Positions 1-6,688 of a stretch of 11,947 bases of DNA are shown in pieces. The notes below the pieces were generated by a model. It ran no database searches. It was not told where the DNA came from and saw only the letters and a list, made by a program, of their open reading frames with translations. This stretch comes from Deinococcus humi (lineage in GTDB: Bacteria > Deinococcota > Deinococci > Deinococcales > Deinococcaceae), in the NCBI RefSeq assembly GCF_014201875.1, contig NZ_JACHFL010000041.1:1-11947 (forward strand). The letters run 5' to 3'. The position numbers and the translations under genes were made by a program. Position 1 is the first letter of the stretch. Each line of letters starts with the position of its first letter.

Positions 1-947
1 CCGTAGACATTGGGATTCATGCCGTAGCCGTTGGAGTTGCGCACCGTCAGGTTCATGAACCAGCCGCGGATCAGTTCGCCACGGCCGCGCAGGTTGGAGC
101 CTTCGATGATGACTGGCTCGCTGGTCTTGACGTAGACCGCCGGGGTGGAGGGATCCAGGCTCTGCCAGTTGCCACGGTAGGTGCCACCCTTGGTAATCAC
201 CAGCGGACCGCTGTACTGCACGTTGGTGTCGGGCATGGGCGACGGGGTGGGAGCAGGCGTGGGGGTGGGCGTCGGGGCAGGCGTACCGGAGGTTTCACAG
301 TCGGTGAGCATGGCCCCGCCCCAGTCGGCGTGGTCGTAGTCGACGTTGTCGCCAGCATCGGTGACCACCAGCTTGAGTTCTTTGCGACCGGAAACGTCCA
401 CGTTGACCGTCTTCGCCGCGTCCGATCCGTTCATCGTGCCGCTGTCGAAGAGCTTGGTGCCGTCGGCGTAGACCTGGAAGATGACGCTGCCGCGGCTGCC
501 CACCTCGTCGTCGAGGCCGACATCGCTGATAAAGCGGCTGCACTGACCGTTCAGGTTGAAGGTCATCGACGAGTTGGCGTGGATGCCAAACCCGCTGTCG
601 TACTTCTTCCCATTGATGCTCAGCGGATCCCCATCTGAGGAACCCTTCTCGCCGTTGCTCATGTTCCGCTCGATCGGACCCCAACCGTTGGTGGCGGCCG
701 TCCACGGCTCATAGCTCAGCAGGTTATCGCCATCATTAAGCTCCTGGGCCTTCAGGCTGCCCCCGGCATCGACCAGCCCATTGTCATCAGAAACCCACGA
801 GTGGTCCGTGCCGTCGTAGACGAACTGGCTGCCATCCCGTTGATCTGCCTGGGGCTGGGGCGCGGCAGGCTGCTGGGAGCAGGCGGCCAGGGTCAGGGTC
901 AGTGCGAGAGCGGTCAGGGAGAAAGCGGAGCGTTGGGATTGGGGCAT
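1..947 (-). CDS. NPCBM-domain lipoprotein with beta-helix region, C-terminus outside the window
   Basis: This open-ended reading frame begins at the ATG at 947 and runs without a stop to the left edge (315 codons visible). The start is supported by an AGAGGAA ribosome site (954-960) six bases upstream. Residues 1-23 are a lipoprotein signal with lipobox LAAC, Cys23 being the predicted lipidated residue, so the protein should be anchored on the cell envelope. Residues about 76-217 resemble the NPCBM (novel putative carbohydrate-binding module) fold, with the typical [27 protein letters not shown] and DHADWGGA blocks. A Pro/Thr linker follows (about 222-239). From about 240 the sequence reads like the opening coils of a right-handed parallel beta-helix. 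NPCBM domains usually accompany glycan-active or glycan-binding proteins. The catalytic part, if any, is not visible, so whether it is a polysaccharide lyase or only a binding protein cannot be told. Domain calls come from motif reading, not from a search. Confidence 0.88.
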   Translation of the reverse strand, partial: MPQSQRSAFSLTALALTLTLAACSQQPAAPQPQADQRDGSQFVYDGTDHSWVSDDNGLVDAGGSLKAQELNDGDNLLSYEPWTAATNGWGPIERNMSNGEKGSSDGDPLSINGKKYDSGFGIHANSSMTFNLNGQCSRFISDVGLDDEVGSRGSVIFQVYADGTKLFDSGTMNGSDAAKTVNVDVSGRKELKLVVTDAGDNVDYDHADWGGAMLTDCETSGTPAPTPTPTPAPTPSPMPDTNVQYSGPLVITKGGTYRGNWQSLDPSTPAVYVKTSEPVIIEGSNLRGRGELIRGWFMNLTVRNSNGYGMNPNVY

Positions 948-1044
948 GTGGATTTCCTCTTGAAATGGAGCTTGGGCGACTGGAACGATTCAGAGAACAG
1001 CTGCGGGCTTTGCGTGAGCGCATGTTTCTGAGGATCATGACAAA

Positions 1045-1063
1045 CACCAGAATGCGTCTGGTG
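1045..1063. repeat. Perfect 7-bp inverted repeat upstream of the lipoprotein gene
   Basis: CACCAGA (1045-1051) and TCTGGTG (1057-1063) are exact reverse complements around a five-base centre, about 100 bp upstream of the lipoprotein start. It could be an operator or a 5' UTR hairpin for that minus-strand gene. There is no T-run typical of a terminator on either side. Confidence 0.35.
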
Positions 1064-1111
1064 GCTGGAAAATGCCTGTTAAATTAACCTGCAGCCGTAT
1101 GGAGTGTGGCC

Positions 1112-1140
1112 TTGACATAGCTACCTTAACGAAATCTTAT
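1112..1140 (+). promoter_or_regulatory. Weak sigma-70-like promoter candidate
   Basis: A perfect TTGACA (1112-1117) is followed after 17 bases by TCTTAT (1135-1140), which matches the TATAAT consensus at four of six positions, in AT-rich DNA. No convincing gene starts shortly downstream on the plus strand; the next one begins at 1875. It may be fortuitous or may drive an untranslated transcript. Confidence 0.25.
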
Positions 1141-1836
1141 TAGAATTATCTGTATTCAGATTGTTTAAGCGAATCTCATTTTATTCATTAAGACCGTTTT
1201 TTAGGATTTCAGCCACATCGAACAAGCAAAAAGTCACAAAATCATTAGGGCTTCAAGCAATGGACGCTGATTCACGCCGTGAAACTCTCAAAGCGCCAGA
1301 TCCAGCTCGCTTTCCCCATTTGCGCCGACTCTCCACTGACCTGAACGGTCACCTCCCGAGAACTCAACGGCCATCCGAGGGTGGAAACGGTTTCCACTGG
1401 TGTCAGGGAAGCATGACGAGGGGCGGAATTCTTCTCCCGCTGAGCAGATCACGCTGTCCAGCGTTCCTTTCAGCCGTCAAGCTGACGAAATGGTCCTGTC
1501 AATAGTGCCCTGTCAGCCCTCCACAAGTGATTTCCGGTTAAGACACGTGGATCACGGGGGAGTCTGGCTTGACCTTGTGCCCAATAACGCGGCCTATGTA
1601 CGTTGCAGGTTCATGGTGTAGCACCTGGTGATCTTCACCAACAGACAAATGCTGCTGACATCCTCACTCTGAGCTGCAGTAAGGCGTGTACAGCTCTCTC
1701 CAGACTGGTGGTCCGACAGGTACGGATCAGGACGCTCTTCATACTCCGCCATGCAAGGAAGTCGAGAGGCAGCCACGCCTACGCTGGCCCGGTCAGATCC
1801 CTGGCCCTTATTTGAAATCGCCTCCACCGCCCCTTC

Positions 1837-1853
1837 CCTGAGCGTTGCTCAGG
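1837..1853 (+). promoter_or_regulatory. Perfect 7-bp hairpin just before the ribosome site of the SEDKK-repeat gene
   Basis: CCTGAGC (1837-1843) and GCTCAGG (1847-1853) pair perfectly around a GTT loop. The hairpin ends 12 bases before the AGGAG ribosome site at 1866-1870. In the mRNA it would be a stable 5' UTR stem, able to affect message stability or initiation. It lacks a U-run, so an intrinsic terminator is unlikely. Confidence 0.4.
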
Positions 1854-1874
1854 CGCCTGCATTTCAGGAGACCT

Positions 1875-2435
1875 ATGCGTTTGACTCTGCTTTTGTCCAC
1901 CCTGCTTGCCCTGACCCTGGGCGGCGCCCTTGCCGACGACGTTGCCCCCAGCACGCAAAGCAACTTTGCCAGCAGCCTTAAGCAACTCGCCTCCAAAGGC
2001 ACTGCTATCACTTTGCTGGCCATTGTCAACGGTCAATCCACCGTGGTCGCCACAGTCAATCCGGACGGCACCCTGAACGTGACTGGTGACCTGCAGAGCG
2101 CCACCAATGTCCAGGTTGGGGAGACCACCTACATCCTGGCCGCCAAGGTCACGGGCAGTGGCACCCTGTTCGTGACCACCACGAACGCGCAGGGCGCCAC
2201 GGTGACCCTGCCGCTGGTTGCGGCCATTCATCAGGCAGCCGCACACGGAGGGTCCGAAGACAAAAAATCTGAGGACAAGAAGTCTGAAGACAAAAAACCT
2301 GAATCAAAAACGTCCGAGACCGAAGCGCCGGAATCCCCCAAAGACGATGCGAAGGCAGCCGACGGCTCGGGCCATGGCAAGTCGTCTTCAGCCCCAGGGA
2401 AACCGCCCAAGCCTGGTTCGGGCGGACACCACTAA
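1875..2435 (+). CDS. Secreted protein with three SEDKK repeats and a low-complexity tail
   Basis: This 186-residue protein starts at the ATG at 1875, preceded by AGGAG (1866-1870) four bases upstream; a longer reading from a TTG at 1845 would run through the hairpin and lacks a ribosome site. Residues 1-20 are a classic signal peptide (basic Arg2, Leu-rich core, ALA|DD cleavage site). Residues about 23-120 are rich in Thr, Val, Ala and Asn and alternate in a way suggesting beta strands; I do not recognise the family. Residues 127-141 are three tandem SEDKK units. The tail that follows is rich in Lys, Glu, Pro, Ser and Gly and ends in GGHH, and is probably disordered. The protein has no Cys and no anchor motif, so it is probably periplasmic or released. 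Function unknown. The gene runs towards the transporter gene that ends at 2785. Confidence 0.8.
   Translation: MRLTLLLSTLLALTLGGALADDVAPSTQSNFASSLKQLASKGTAITLLAIVNGQSTVVATVNPDGTLNVTGDLQSATNVQVGETTYILAAKVTGSGTLFVTTTNAQGATVTLPLVAAIHQAAAHGGSEDKKSEDKKSEDKKPESKTSETEAPESPKDDAKAADGSGHGKSSSAPGKPPKPGSGGHH
2253..2297 (+). repeat. Three tandem 15-bp units encoding SEDKK
   Basis: Three consecutive 15-base units encode SEDKK. The first and third differ at one third-codon position (tcc/tct), and the middle unit differs at synonymous sites (gag, aag). The synonymous drift implies an older duplication kept at the protein level. The array is in frame, so unit gain or loss would change tail length without breaking the gene. 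Confidence 0.85.
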
Positions 2436-2525
2436 GCGGACCTCACCCGTGGACAGAGCGTCACTGACAGCCTTCACGCCGCTGTGTCCACACGCCAATG
2501 AGAACGGGTGCTGACAACTTCACTC

Positions 2526-2553
2526 CGGTCCGCCACAATTTGGCAGTGGACCG
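2526..2553. terminator. Possible bidirectional terminator hairpin without T-run
   Basis: CGGTCC (2526-2531) pairs with GGACCG (2548-2553), and inside it GCCA (2532-2535) pairs with TGGC (2541-2544) around CAATT, with an AGT bulge. It lies between two convergent genes, where a shared terminator is expected. The missing T-run makes the call weak. Confidence 0.25.
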
Positions 2554-2664
2554 AAGTACGGTTGTCAATACCCCTTCAAACTCCTGTTCGGGTTAACGTG
2601 GTCGATACCCTCAGACTGCTCTGCCGCGTTTTACAGCACGAATGCACCCACACCCGCCCCAGGA

Positions 2665-2688
2665 GGTACCACCCCGCGTGGCGGTGCC
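2665..2688. terminator. Imperfect hairpin downstream of the transporter gene
   Basis: GGTACCACC (2665-2673) pairs with GGCGGTGCC (2680-2688) around a six-base loop, with one G-T pair and one mismatch, about 100 bp past the transporter stop on the minus strand. It could slow transcript decay or end transcription, but has no U-run. Confidence 0.2.
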
Positions 2689-2784
2689 CAGGGACGCGGT
2701 CTGAAGGGTACCTACGCCCCCGTTGCTGGCCGAACCAGCGGCATGCTCCCCTTGAAAGCGAGGCTGGTGACCAGTCAGCGCACC

Positions 2785-4230
2785 TCAATCGCTGGGCTGG
2801 GGCAGGGGCTCGCCGGACGAATCTTGCGGCGTCCGCTTCAGGAACACCGCCAGGATCACCGCCAACGCGGCAATCACGCCCGCCACGGTGAAGGCCAGTT
2901 GCAGGCCGCCAATCTGGGCAGTCAGCGGGGCGCTGCCCTGAGCGCTCAGACGGGCGGTGCGGCCAACCATCAAGGTGACCAGTAAGGCCACGCCCGCCGC
3001 GCCCGCCACCTGTTGCAGCGTGCTCAGGATGGCGCTGCCATGCGAGTACAACTGCGGCGGCAACGGCGAGAGCGCCGAGGTGAACACCGGCGTGAACAGC
3101 AACGCCAGCCCCGCGCTAAGGGTCAGGTGTAGGGCCAGCAGTGTCCAGATCGGCGTGCCCGCATCGATGCGGCCCAGGCCAAACAGCACCGCTGTCATGA
3201 GCAGACTACCCGGGACCACCAGAGGGCGCGGCCCCAGGCGATCGTAGAGCCGCCCAACGGCGGGGGCACACAGGCCCATGACCAGCCCGCCCGGCAGCAG
3301 CAGCAGGCCGGTCTGCAGGGTGTTCAGGCCACGCAGGTTCTGCAGGTAAAGCGGCAGTAGGATCAGGCCCCCAAAGAGCGCCATCATGGCAATCACCATC
3401 AGGCCGACGCCCAGGGTGAACACCGGAAAGCCGAAAGCACGCAGATCAAGCAGTGGCTCACCCGTCCGGATCAGATGGGCCTGCCGCCACAGAAAGGCCA
3501 CTAGGGCCACTGTACCAACCATCAGCGGCACACTCACGCCAGGATTGCCCAGACCGTCCTCGCCGAAACGGCTCAGGGCATAAACCAGCCCCCCGAAGCC
3601 CAGTGCCGAGAGCAGCACCGAGAGCACGTCCAAGCTCAGGTGCCGTGGCGTGCCCACGTTCCGGAGCATGCGCGCTCCGTAGAACAGCGTTCCCAACGCA
3701 ATCGGCAGCACGAACAGGAACATCGCCCGCCACGAGAAGGTTTGCAGGATCAGACCCGAGATGGTCGGGCCGATGGCGGGGGCCACCGAGATCACGATGC
3801 TGGTCTGGCCCATCACTGCCCCGCGCGTGCGTTCGGGCACCAGGGTCAGCACAGTGGTGATCAGCAGTGGCAACATGATCGCCGTGCCACTGGCCTGCAC
3901 GATGCGGGCCAGCAGCAGCGGCACGAAGCCGGGTGAAATCGCCGCGAGCCCAGTGCCCACGCAGAACAGCGCCATGGCGCTGATGAACACGGTGCGGGTG
4001 CTCAGGCGCTGGAGCAGAAAGCCGGTGACGGGGATGACCACCGCCATGGTCAGCATGAAAGCAGTTGAGAGCCACTGCGCAGTGCCAGCCGTGACCTTCA
4101 GGTCGACCATCAGGCGCGGCAGAGCGACGTTCAGGATCGTTTCGTTCAGGATCACCACGAAGGTGGCGATCAACAGGATCAGGATCACGGCGCGGCCCTG
4201 AGGGGGCAGGGATTCAGCAGATAAACTCAT
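2785..4230 (-). CDS. DHA2-family (EmrB/QacA-like) MFS multidrug exporter
   Basis: This 481-residue inner-membrane protein belongs to the major facilitator superfamily, the proton-driven drug:H+ antiporter group with 14 helices. Helix 1 carries NETILNVALP (29-38), the DHA2 form of the family signature; AQWLSTAFML (51-60) is also typical. The loop after helix 2 has a motif A-like GFLLQRLSTRT (70-80), and APAIGPTISG (150-159) is the antiporter motif C in helix 5. The length fits a 14-TM exporter. I place the start at the ATG at 4230, because GGAGG (4238-4242) sits seven bases upstream; the ATG at 4257, touching the stop of the VOC gene, would add nine residues and has no ribosome site of its own. 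It lies 27 bp behind the VOC gene and probably shares its transcript. The substrate cannot be predicted. Confidence 0.92.
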   Translation of the reverse strand: MSLSAESLPPQGRAVILILLIATFVVILNETILNVALPRLMVDLKVTAGTAQWLSTAFMLTMAVVIPVTGFLLQRLSTRTVFISAMALFCVGTGLAAISPGFVPLLLARIVQASGTAIMLPLLITTVLTLVPERTRGAVMGQTSIVISVAPAIGPTISGLILQTFSWRAMFLFVLPIALGTLFYGARMLRNVGTPRHLSLDVLSVLLSALGFGGLVYALSRFGEDGLGNPGVSVPLMVGTVALVAFLWRQAHLIRTGEPLLDLRAFGFPVFTLGVGLMVIAMMALFGGLILLPLYLQNLRGLNTLQTGLLLLPGGLVMGLCAPAVGRLYDRLGPRPLVVPGSLLMTAVLFGLGRIDAGTPIWTLLALHLTLSAGLALLFTPVFTSALSPLPPQLYSHGSAILSTLQQVAGAAGVALLVTLMVGRTARLSAQGSAPLTAQIGGLQLAFTVAGVIAALAVILAVFLKRTPQDSSGEPLPQPSD

Positions 4231-4257
4231 AGGGAAACCTCCAGGTTCAGGCGACAT

Positions 4258-4617
4258 TCAGGGGTCCTGGAGCACCGACAGAATGTTGCCCGCCGGGTCT
4301 GCGAACCACGCGATGTTCGGCTTCTGGCCGCGCATGATGCCTTTCTCGTCCAGATTCATCCCACTGTAGTGAAGCCTGCCCACGCCGCTCGCCGCCAGGG
4401 CGCTCACATCATCCACCGGAAAGTTCAGGACGGTGTAGGCAGCGGGCACATGATCTGGTCTGCGATATCCCAGACCAGCCTGGCTGCCCGTGATGTGCAG
4501 GCGCAACATGCCGTGTGCCTCGCTCACCTGGAGCCCCAGAACGTCGCCATAGAAGGCCCTGGCGGCAGCACTGTCCTTCACGGCGAATCCGCTGAAAGCG
4601 TGGGTGTACTCAAACAT
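4258..4617 (-). CDS. VOC-family (glyoxalase/bleomycin-resistance/dioxygenase fold) protein
   Basis: This 119-residue protein has the size of a single-unit vicinal-oxygen-chelate protein. The N-terminal half shows the usual pattern FAVKDSAAARAFYGDVLGL (11-29). The C-terminal strand NIAWFADPAGNILSVLQ (101-117) is the family's closing motif. Where many members have a metal-binding Glu in the position after GN-x-L, this one has Ser114, so a classical glyoxalase I metal site is probably incomplete; binding without catalysis, or another reaction, is possible. The ATG at 4617 is preceded by AAGGAGAATC, a good ribosome site. It lies 37 bp behind the broken lipocalin-like gene and 27 bp ahead of the exporter gene, suggesting one operon. 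VOC proteins beside exporters are often drug-binding or detoxifying, but that is inference here. Confidence 0.88.
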   Translation of the reverse strand: MFEYTHAFSGFAVKDSAAARAFYGDVLGLQVSEAHGMLRLHITGSQAGLGYRRPDHVPAAYTVLNFPVDDVSALAASGVGRLHYSGMNLDEKGIMRGQKPNIAWFADPAGNILSVLQDP

Positions 4618-4654
4618 GATTCTCCTTGTCCTGAAAGTGGGTTGGTAGCCCAGG

Positions 4655-5134
4655 TCAATGCTGTGATGTCGAGGGTGGACTTACCCGTGTCAAATGTTCC
4701 CCCGGCGCTCTGCGGGTCATGCTCGTCGAATAATCGCCACCGGGCCATTGCCATGCGCCGGTCATCCTGACTCCGTCTGTGCTGAGGGTCTCCCGGTAGA
4801 AGTTGGGGGAGCCGCGGCGACCGGGCCAGATCGTCAGCAGGTCGCCGTGGAGCTCATAGACGTAATCCAGCGTCATGCCGTCGCTGAAGCTGTAGACCCG
4901 CGCATGGATATCTGAAGACGGCCTGCCCCTAAAGGAATGCAGGTGCCCGATGATCTCGGTGCCCCGGATCGAGCGGCCGTTATGGACGAGATCGAAGTGC
5001 TGGGCGAGAAAGAAGTGCCCTTCCAGTCACCCGTAGCGCGTCCTCCCAGTGGCATCACCCGTCAGGTCCCAGGTGCCGGGCAGGGGGCTCAGGGTATGGA
5101 GATCGGGATTTGGCCCAGGTGCTGGCGTTGACAT
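4655..5134 (-). pseudogene. Small lipocalin/DUF1579-like gene broken by one in-frame TGA
   Basis: From the ATG at 5134, with AAGGAGG (5140-5146) five bases upstream, one reading frame reaches the TGA at 4655 (159 codons), interrupted only by a TGA at 5027-5029 (codon 36). The surrounding protein reads GRTRYG-stop-LEGHFFLAQHFDLVH. Proteins of this kind that I recall have Trp here (RYxWLEG), so a single TGG to TGA change explains the stop. Downstream the frame stays fully coding, with TLDYVYELHGDLLTIW, RRGSPNFYRETL and GAWQWPGGDYSTSMTR, a beta-rich pattern resembling DUF1579/lipocalin-like stress proteins. The intact ribosome site and the lack of any other damage suggest a recent loss, a sequencing error or read-through. 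The second part (from the ATG at 4876) could only make a fragment. The family name is a recollection and uncertain; the nonsense codon is read directly. Confidence 0.8.
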
Positions 5135-5277
5135 TTCATCCTCCTTCAGGCGATGTGACGGCATATCACAGGACCACCACACCAGCCTCGAGGACACTGG
5201 ATGCTAGCGGAGTGGCGGAGCCAGCTTCGACGATGCCATTAAGGAACATGGACAGATCAGCACCGAGCAGACGCAGA
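5135..5277. other. Spacer between the reductase gene and the broken lipocalin-like gene
   Basis: This 143-bp gap is long for an operon, so the three downstream genes may have their own promoter. On the minus strand, TGTGATAT just before the ribosome site of the broken gene could be an extended -10 box, without a clear -35. A coding-like stretch (MFLNGIVEAGSATPLASS on the minus strand, ending near 5166) has no ribosome site and I do not call it. Confidence 0.35.
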
Positions 5278-5823
5278 TCAGACCTGCTTGATGCGGTACG
5301 TGAGGTGGGTGGCGTGGGGGGACTGAACCACCCGCAGGCGCTCCAGCTTGATCTCCTGGCCAAGGGCGCCGAACAGTGAGAGGCCGCCGCACATCAGGAC
5401 AGGCGCAATGTGCAGTTGCAGTTCGTCAAGCAACCCGGCCTTCAGAAATTGCCGGGCCACCTCCGCACCGCCTGCCAAGCACACGTCCTGTTCTCCAGCC
5501 GCCGCCTTCGCCTGAGCCAGTGCACCTAGAGGGCCGTCCGTAACGAAGCTGAACGTGGCCCCTCCGCGCTCCACCGTAGGCAGCGGCAAATGGGTGAGAA
5601 TGAAGTGCGGAATCCGGTATTCGGTGTCGAAGCCGTCTGGAGCGCTGCCGAAAGCCGTGTGGCCCAGGATCATCGCGCCGATGCCGTCCAACAATTCCTG
5701 CTTGATCTCCTCCGCAGCGCCTGTCTCGGCGAAGTACCAGTCATGCAGGCCGCCGTCCTGTCCATCCGGTCCAGCAATGTATCCGTCAAGCGAGACGGCA
5801 AGATCGAGAAAGACTCGACTCAT
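5278..5823 (-). CDS. Dihydrofolate-reductase-family (RibD C-terminal domain) protein
   Basis: This 181-residue cytoplasmic protein matches the RibD-C/YwjB-like dihydrofolate reductase family, NADPH-dependent reductases of mostly unknown substrate. The N-terminal strand and loop VSLDGYIAGPDG (10-21) is the family signature. MILGHTAFG (51-59) corresponds to the usual LGRxT segment. AGGAEVARQFL (117-127) is the nucleotide-binding loop, and LLDELQLHIAPVLMCGG (131-147) the closing motif. I choose the ATG at 5823, because it places SLDGY at the usual distance from the start. A GTG at 5844 would add seven residues, but the AGGAGG at 5861-5866 is positioned for a different, out-of-frame ATG at 5855. 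That ATG opens an 11-codon leader ORF whose stop overlaps this start (ATGA), so translation is probably coupled. It is the first structural gene of the minus-strand set facing the HxlR gene. Confidence 0.88.
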   Translation of the reverse strand: MSRVFLDLAVSLDGYIAGPDGQDGGLHDWYFAETGAAEEIKQELLDGIGAMILGHTAFGSAPDGFDTEYRIPHFILTHLPLPTVERGGATFSFVTDGPLGALAQAKAAAGEQDVCLAGGAEVARQFLKAGLLDELQLHIAPVLMCGGLSLFGALGQEIKLERLRVVQSPHATHLTYRIKQV

Positions 5824-5855
5824 GTGCGAACTTGCCTGGAACACACTCTGTGCAT
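5820..5855 (-). CDS. 11-codon leader ORF coupled to the reductase gene
   Basis: An ideal AGGAGG (5861-5866) stands five bases before the ATG at 5855, which opens MHRVCSRQVRT and stops at a TGA (5820-5822) overlapping the reductase ATG in the sequence ATGA. The reductase itself has no ribosome site (gcaagttcgcac precedes it), so ribosomes ending the leader probably restart there. The peptide contains three Arg codons and one Cys codon. An alternative is that it is a remnant of an older, longer start that shifted frame. Confidence 0.55.
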   Translation of the reverse strand: MHRVCSRQVRT

Positions 5856-5940
5856 GACATCCTCCTAAAAAATAAGGCGAGCCGCGTAATTCACCGAACT
5901 CTTACACGCAGCAATATACGTAACTTTTCTTCCTATTTAG

Positions 5941-5968
5941 TTTATAACAGAACGATACGAAATTGCAA
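5941..5968 (-). promoter_or_regulatory. Promoter of the reductase-exporter gene set
   Basis: On the minus strand TTGCAA (5963-5968) and TATAAA (5941-5946) are separated by 16 bases: a four-of-six -35 and a five-of-six -10. It lies about 75 bp before the leader ORF in the AT-rich region between two divergent genes. TTGCAA is its own reverse complement and lies 14 bp from a plus-strand TAGAAT, so the two promoters overlap. Confidence 0.55.
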
Positions 5969-6013
5969 CCGTGTACTTAGTCTAGAATACCGAATTGACC
6001 GATACTGACATCA
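5969..6013 (+). promoter_or_regulatory. HxlR gene promoter and possible operator
   Basis: TAGAAT (5983-5988) is a five-of-six -10 box that would give a leader of roughly 20 bases before the ATG at 6014; no ribosome site is present in it. Two related segments sit in tandem, one starting GATACGAAATTG (5954) and one starting GAATACCGAATTG (5985), each continuing through ACCG to TACT. GTACTTAGTCTAGAATAC (5973-5990) has GTA/TAC ends, the general form of HxlR-family operators. These are likely binding sites for the adjacent regulator; this is inference. Confidence 0.4.
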
Positions 6014-6688
6014 ATGGCCGTTCAGCGTTCTGCCCCTGCCCGCCGCTACCACGATGGTTGCGCCGCTGCACATGCTCTTGATCTGGTGGGCGAGCGCTGG
6101 GCCCTGCTGGTGGTGCGCGAGCTTTTGCTGGGGCCGAAGCGTTTCAGCGATCTGCGCGCTGATCTCCCTGGCATCAGCCCCAACGTGCTGTCGCAGCGCC
6201 TGAAAGACTTAGAGGACATCGGCGTGATCGGCCGCAAACATCTGCCGCCACCCGCCGCAAGTTGGGTCTATGCCCTGAGCGACTGGGGCCGGGAACTGGA
6301 GCCGGTCCTGCAACAGCTTGGGCGCTGGGGAGCACGGTCACCCGTCAGACCGCACGCCCCCATCACTCTCGCCACCCTGGTCACAGCCGTGAAGACCATG
6401 TTTTACCCGCCTGCTGCTCAGGACGTGGAATGCACGGTAGCGCTGCGGATCGGCCATGAGCGCTTTGTCGTTCGTGTGCAGCATGGTGTGCTGGACGTAC
6501 AGCGTGGTGTTCCCCATGCTCCGGAGGCAACGCTGACAGGCGACCTGCAGCTACTGGGTGGACTCCTCTTTGGCGGTCTGACGCTGGCGGAGGCCGAGAC
6601 GAACGGGCTGGTCATTGAGGGCAACCGGGCGTGGGCGCAGCGGTTTCAAACCCTGTTCCAGATGCCTGAGGTTGTGGCCCAGTCGTAA
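6014..6688 (+). CDS. HxlR-family transcriptional regulator with SCP2-like C-terminal domain
   Basis: This 224-residue protein has an N-terminal winged-helix domain of the HxlR/MarR-like type: CAAAHALDLVGERWALLVV (16-34), LGPKRFSDLRADLPGIS (39-55), LSQRLKDLEDIGVIGR (59-74) and YALSDWGREL (86-95) follow the family closely. Cys16 occupies the position used for redox or electrophile sensing in some relatives. Classical HxlR proteins end near residue 110; this one continues with about 105 residues (120-224) resembling a sterol-carrier-protein-2-like domain, which in comparable regulators may bind a hydrophobic ligand. The ATG at 6014 has no Shine-Dalgarno sequence, so initiation is probably leaderless or short-leader. 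It is transcribed away from the reductase-VOC-exporter set and most likely represses it and itself; the inducer is unknown. Confidence 0.9.
   Translation: MAVQRSAPARRYHDGCAAAHALDLVGERWALLVVRELLLGPKRFSDLRADLPGISPNVLSQRLKDLEDIGVIGRKHLPPPAASWVYALSDWGRELEPVLQQLGRWGARSPVRPHAPITLATLVTAVKTMFYPPAAQDVECTVALRIGHERFVVRVQHGVLDVQRGVPHAPEATLTGDLQLLGGLLFGGLTLAEAETNGLVIEGNRAWAQRFQTLFQMPEVVAQS

Larger units (their letters stand above)
948..1874. other. Gene-free spacer between two divergent secreted-protein genes
   Basis: This stretch of about 930 bases separates the minus-strand lipoprotein from the plus-strand SEDKK-repeat protein, so it should hold promoters for both. The part at about 1080-1260 is AT-rich, as expected of a promoter region. 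The short open frames inside it lack ribosome sites, use mixed codons and resemble no family I know. It contains the inverted repeat at 1045-1063, a weak plus-strand promoter candidate at 1112-1140 and the hairpin at 1837-1853. I see no RNA gene or mobile element. Confidence 0.6.
2436..2784. other. Convergent intergenic region
   Basis: About 350 bases separate the plus-strand SEDKK-repeat gene from the minus-strand transporter gene. Overlapping open frames on both strands here have no ribosome site or family resemblance and I do not call them. Two imperfect inverted repeats (2526-2553 and 2665-2688) are the best candidates for transcription ends, but neither carries a T-run. Confidence 0.55.

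Noticed and set aside
295..705. 136-codon minus-strand frame within the lipoprotein gene
   Set aside because: Arg/Gln-rich translation of the lipoprotein in the wrong frame; the real frame continues through both ends of this segment.
1161..1505. 114-codon plus-strand frame from a TTG
   Set aside because: No ribosome site, mixed codon use and no recognisable motif; it merely lies downstream of a weak promoter candidate.
3458..4075. 205-codon minus-strand frame inside the exporter gene
   Set aside because: His/Arg/Gly-rich translation of the exporter in another frame; the exporter has all MFS motifs.
5027..5029. Selenocysteine or programmed read-through at the TGA
   Set aside because: No selenocysteine insertion-like structure was recognised, and the position is a Trp in the proteins I recall; a simple TGG to TGA change is sufficient.
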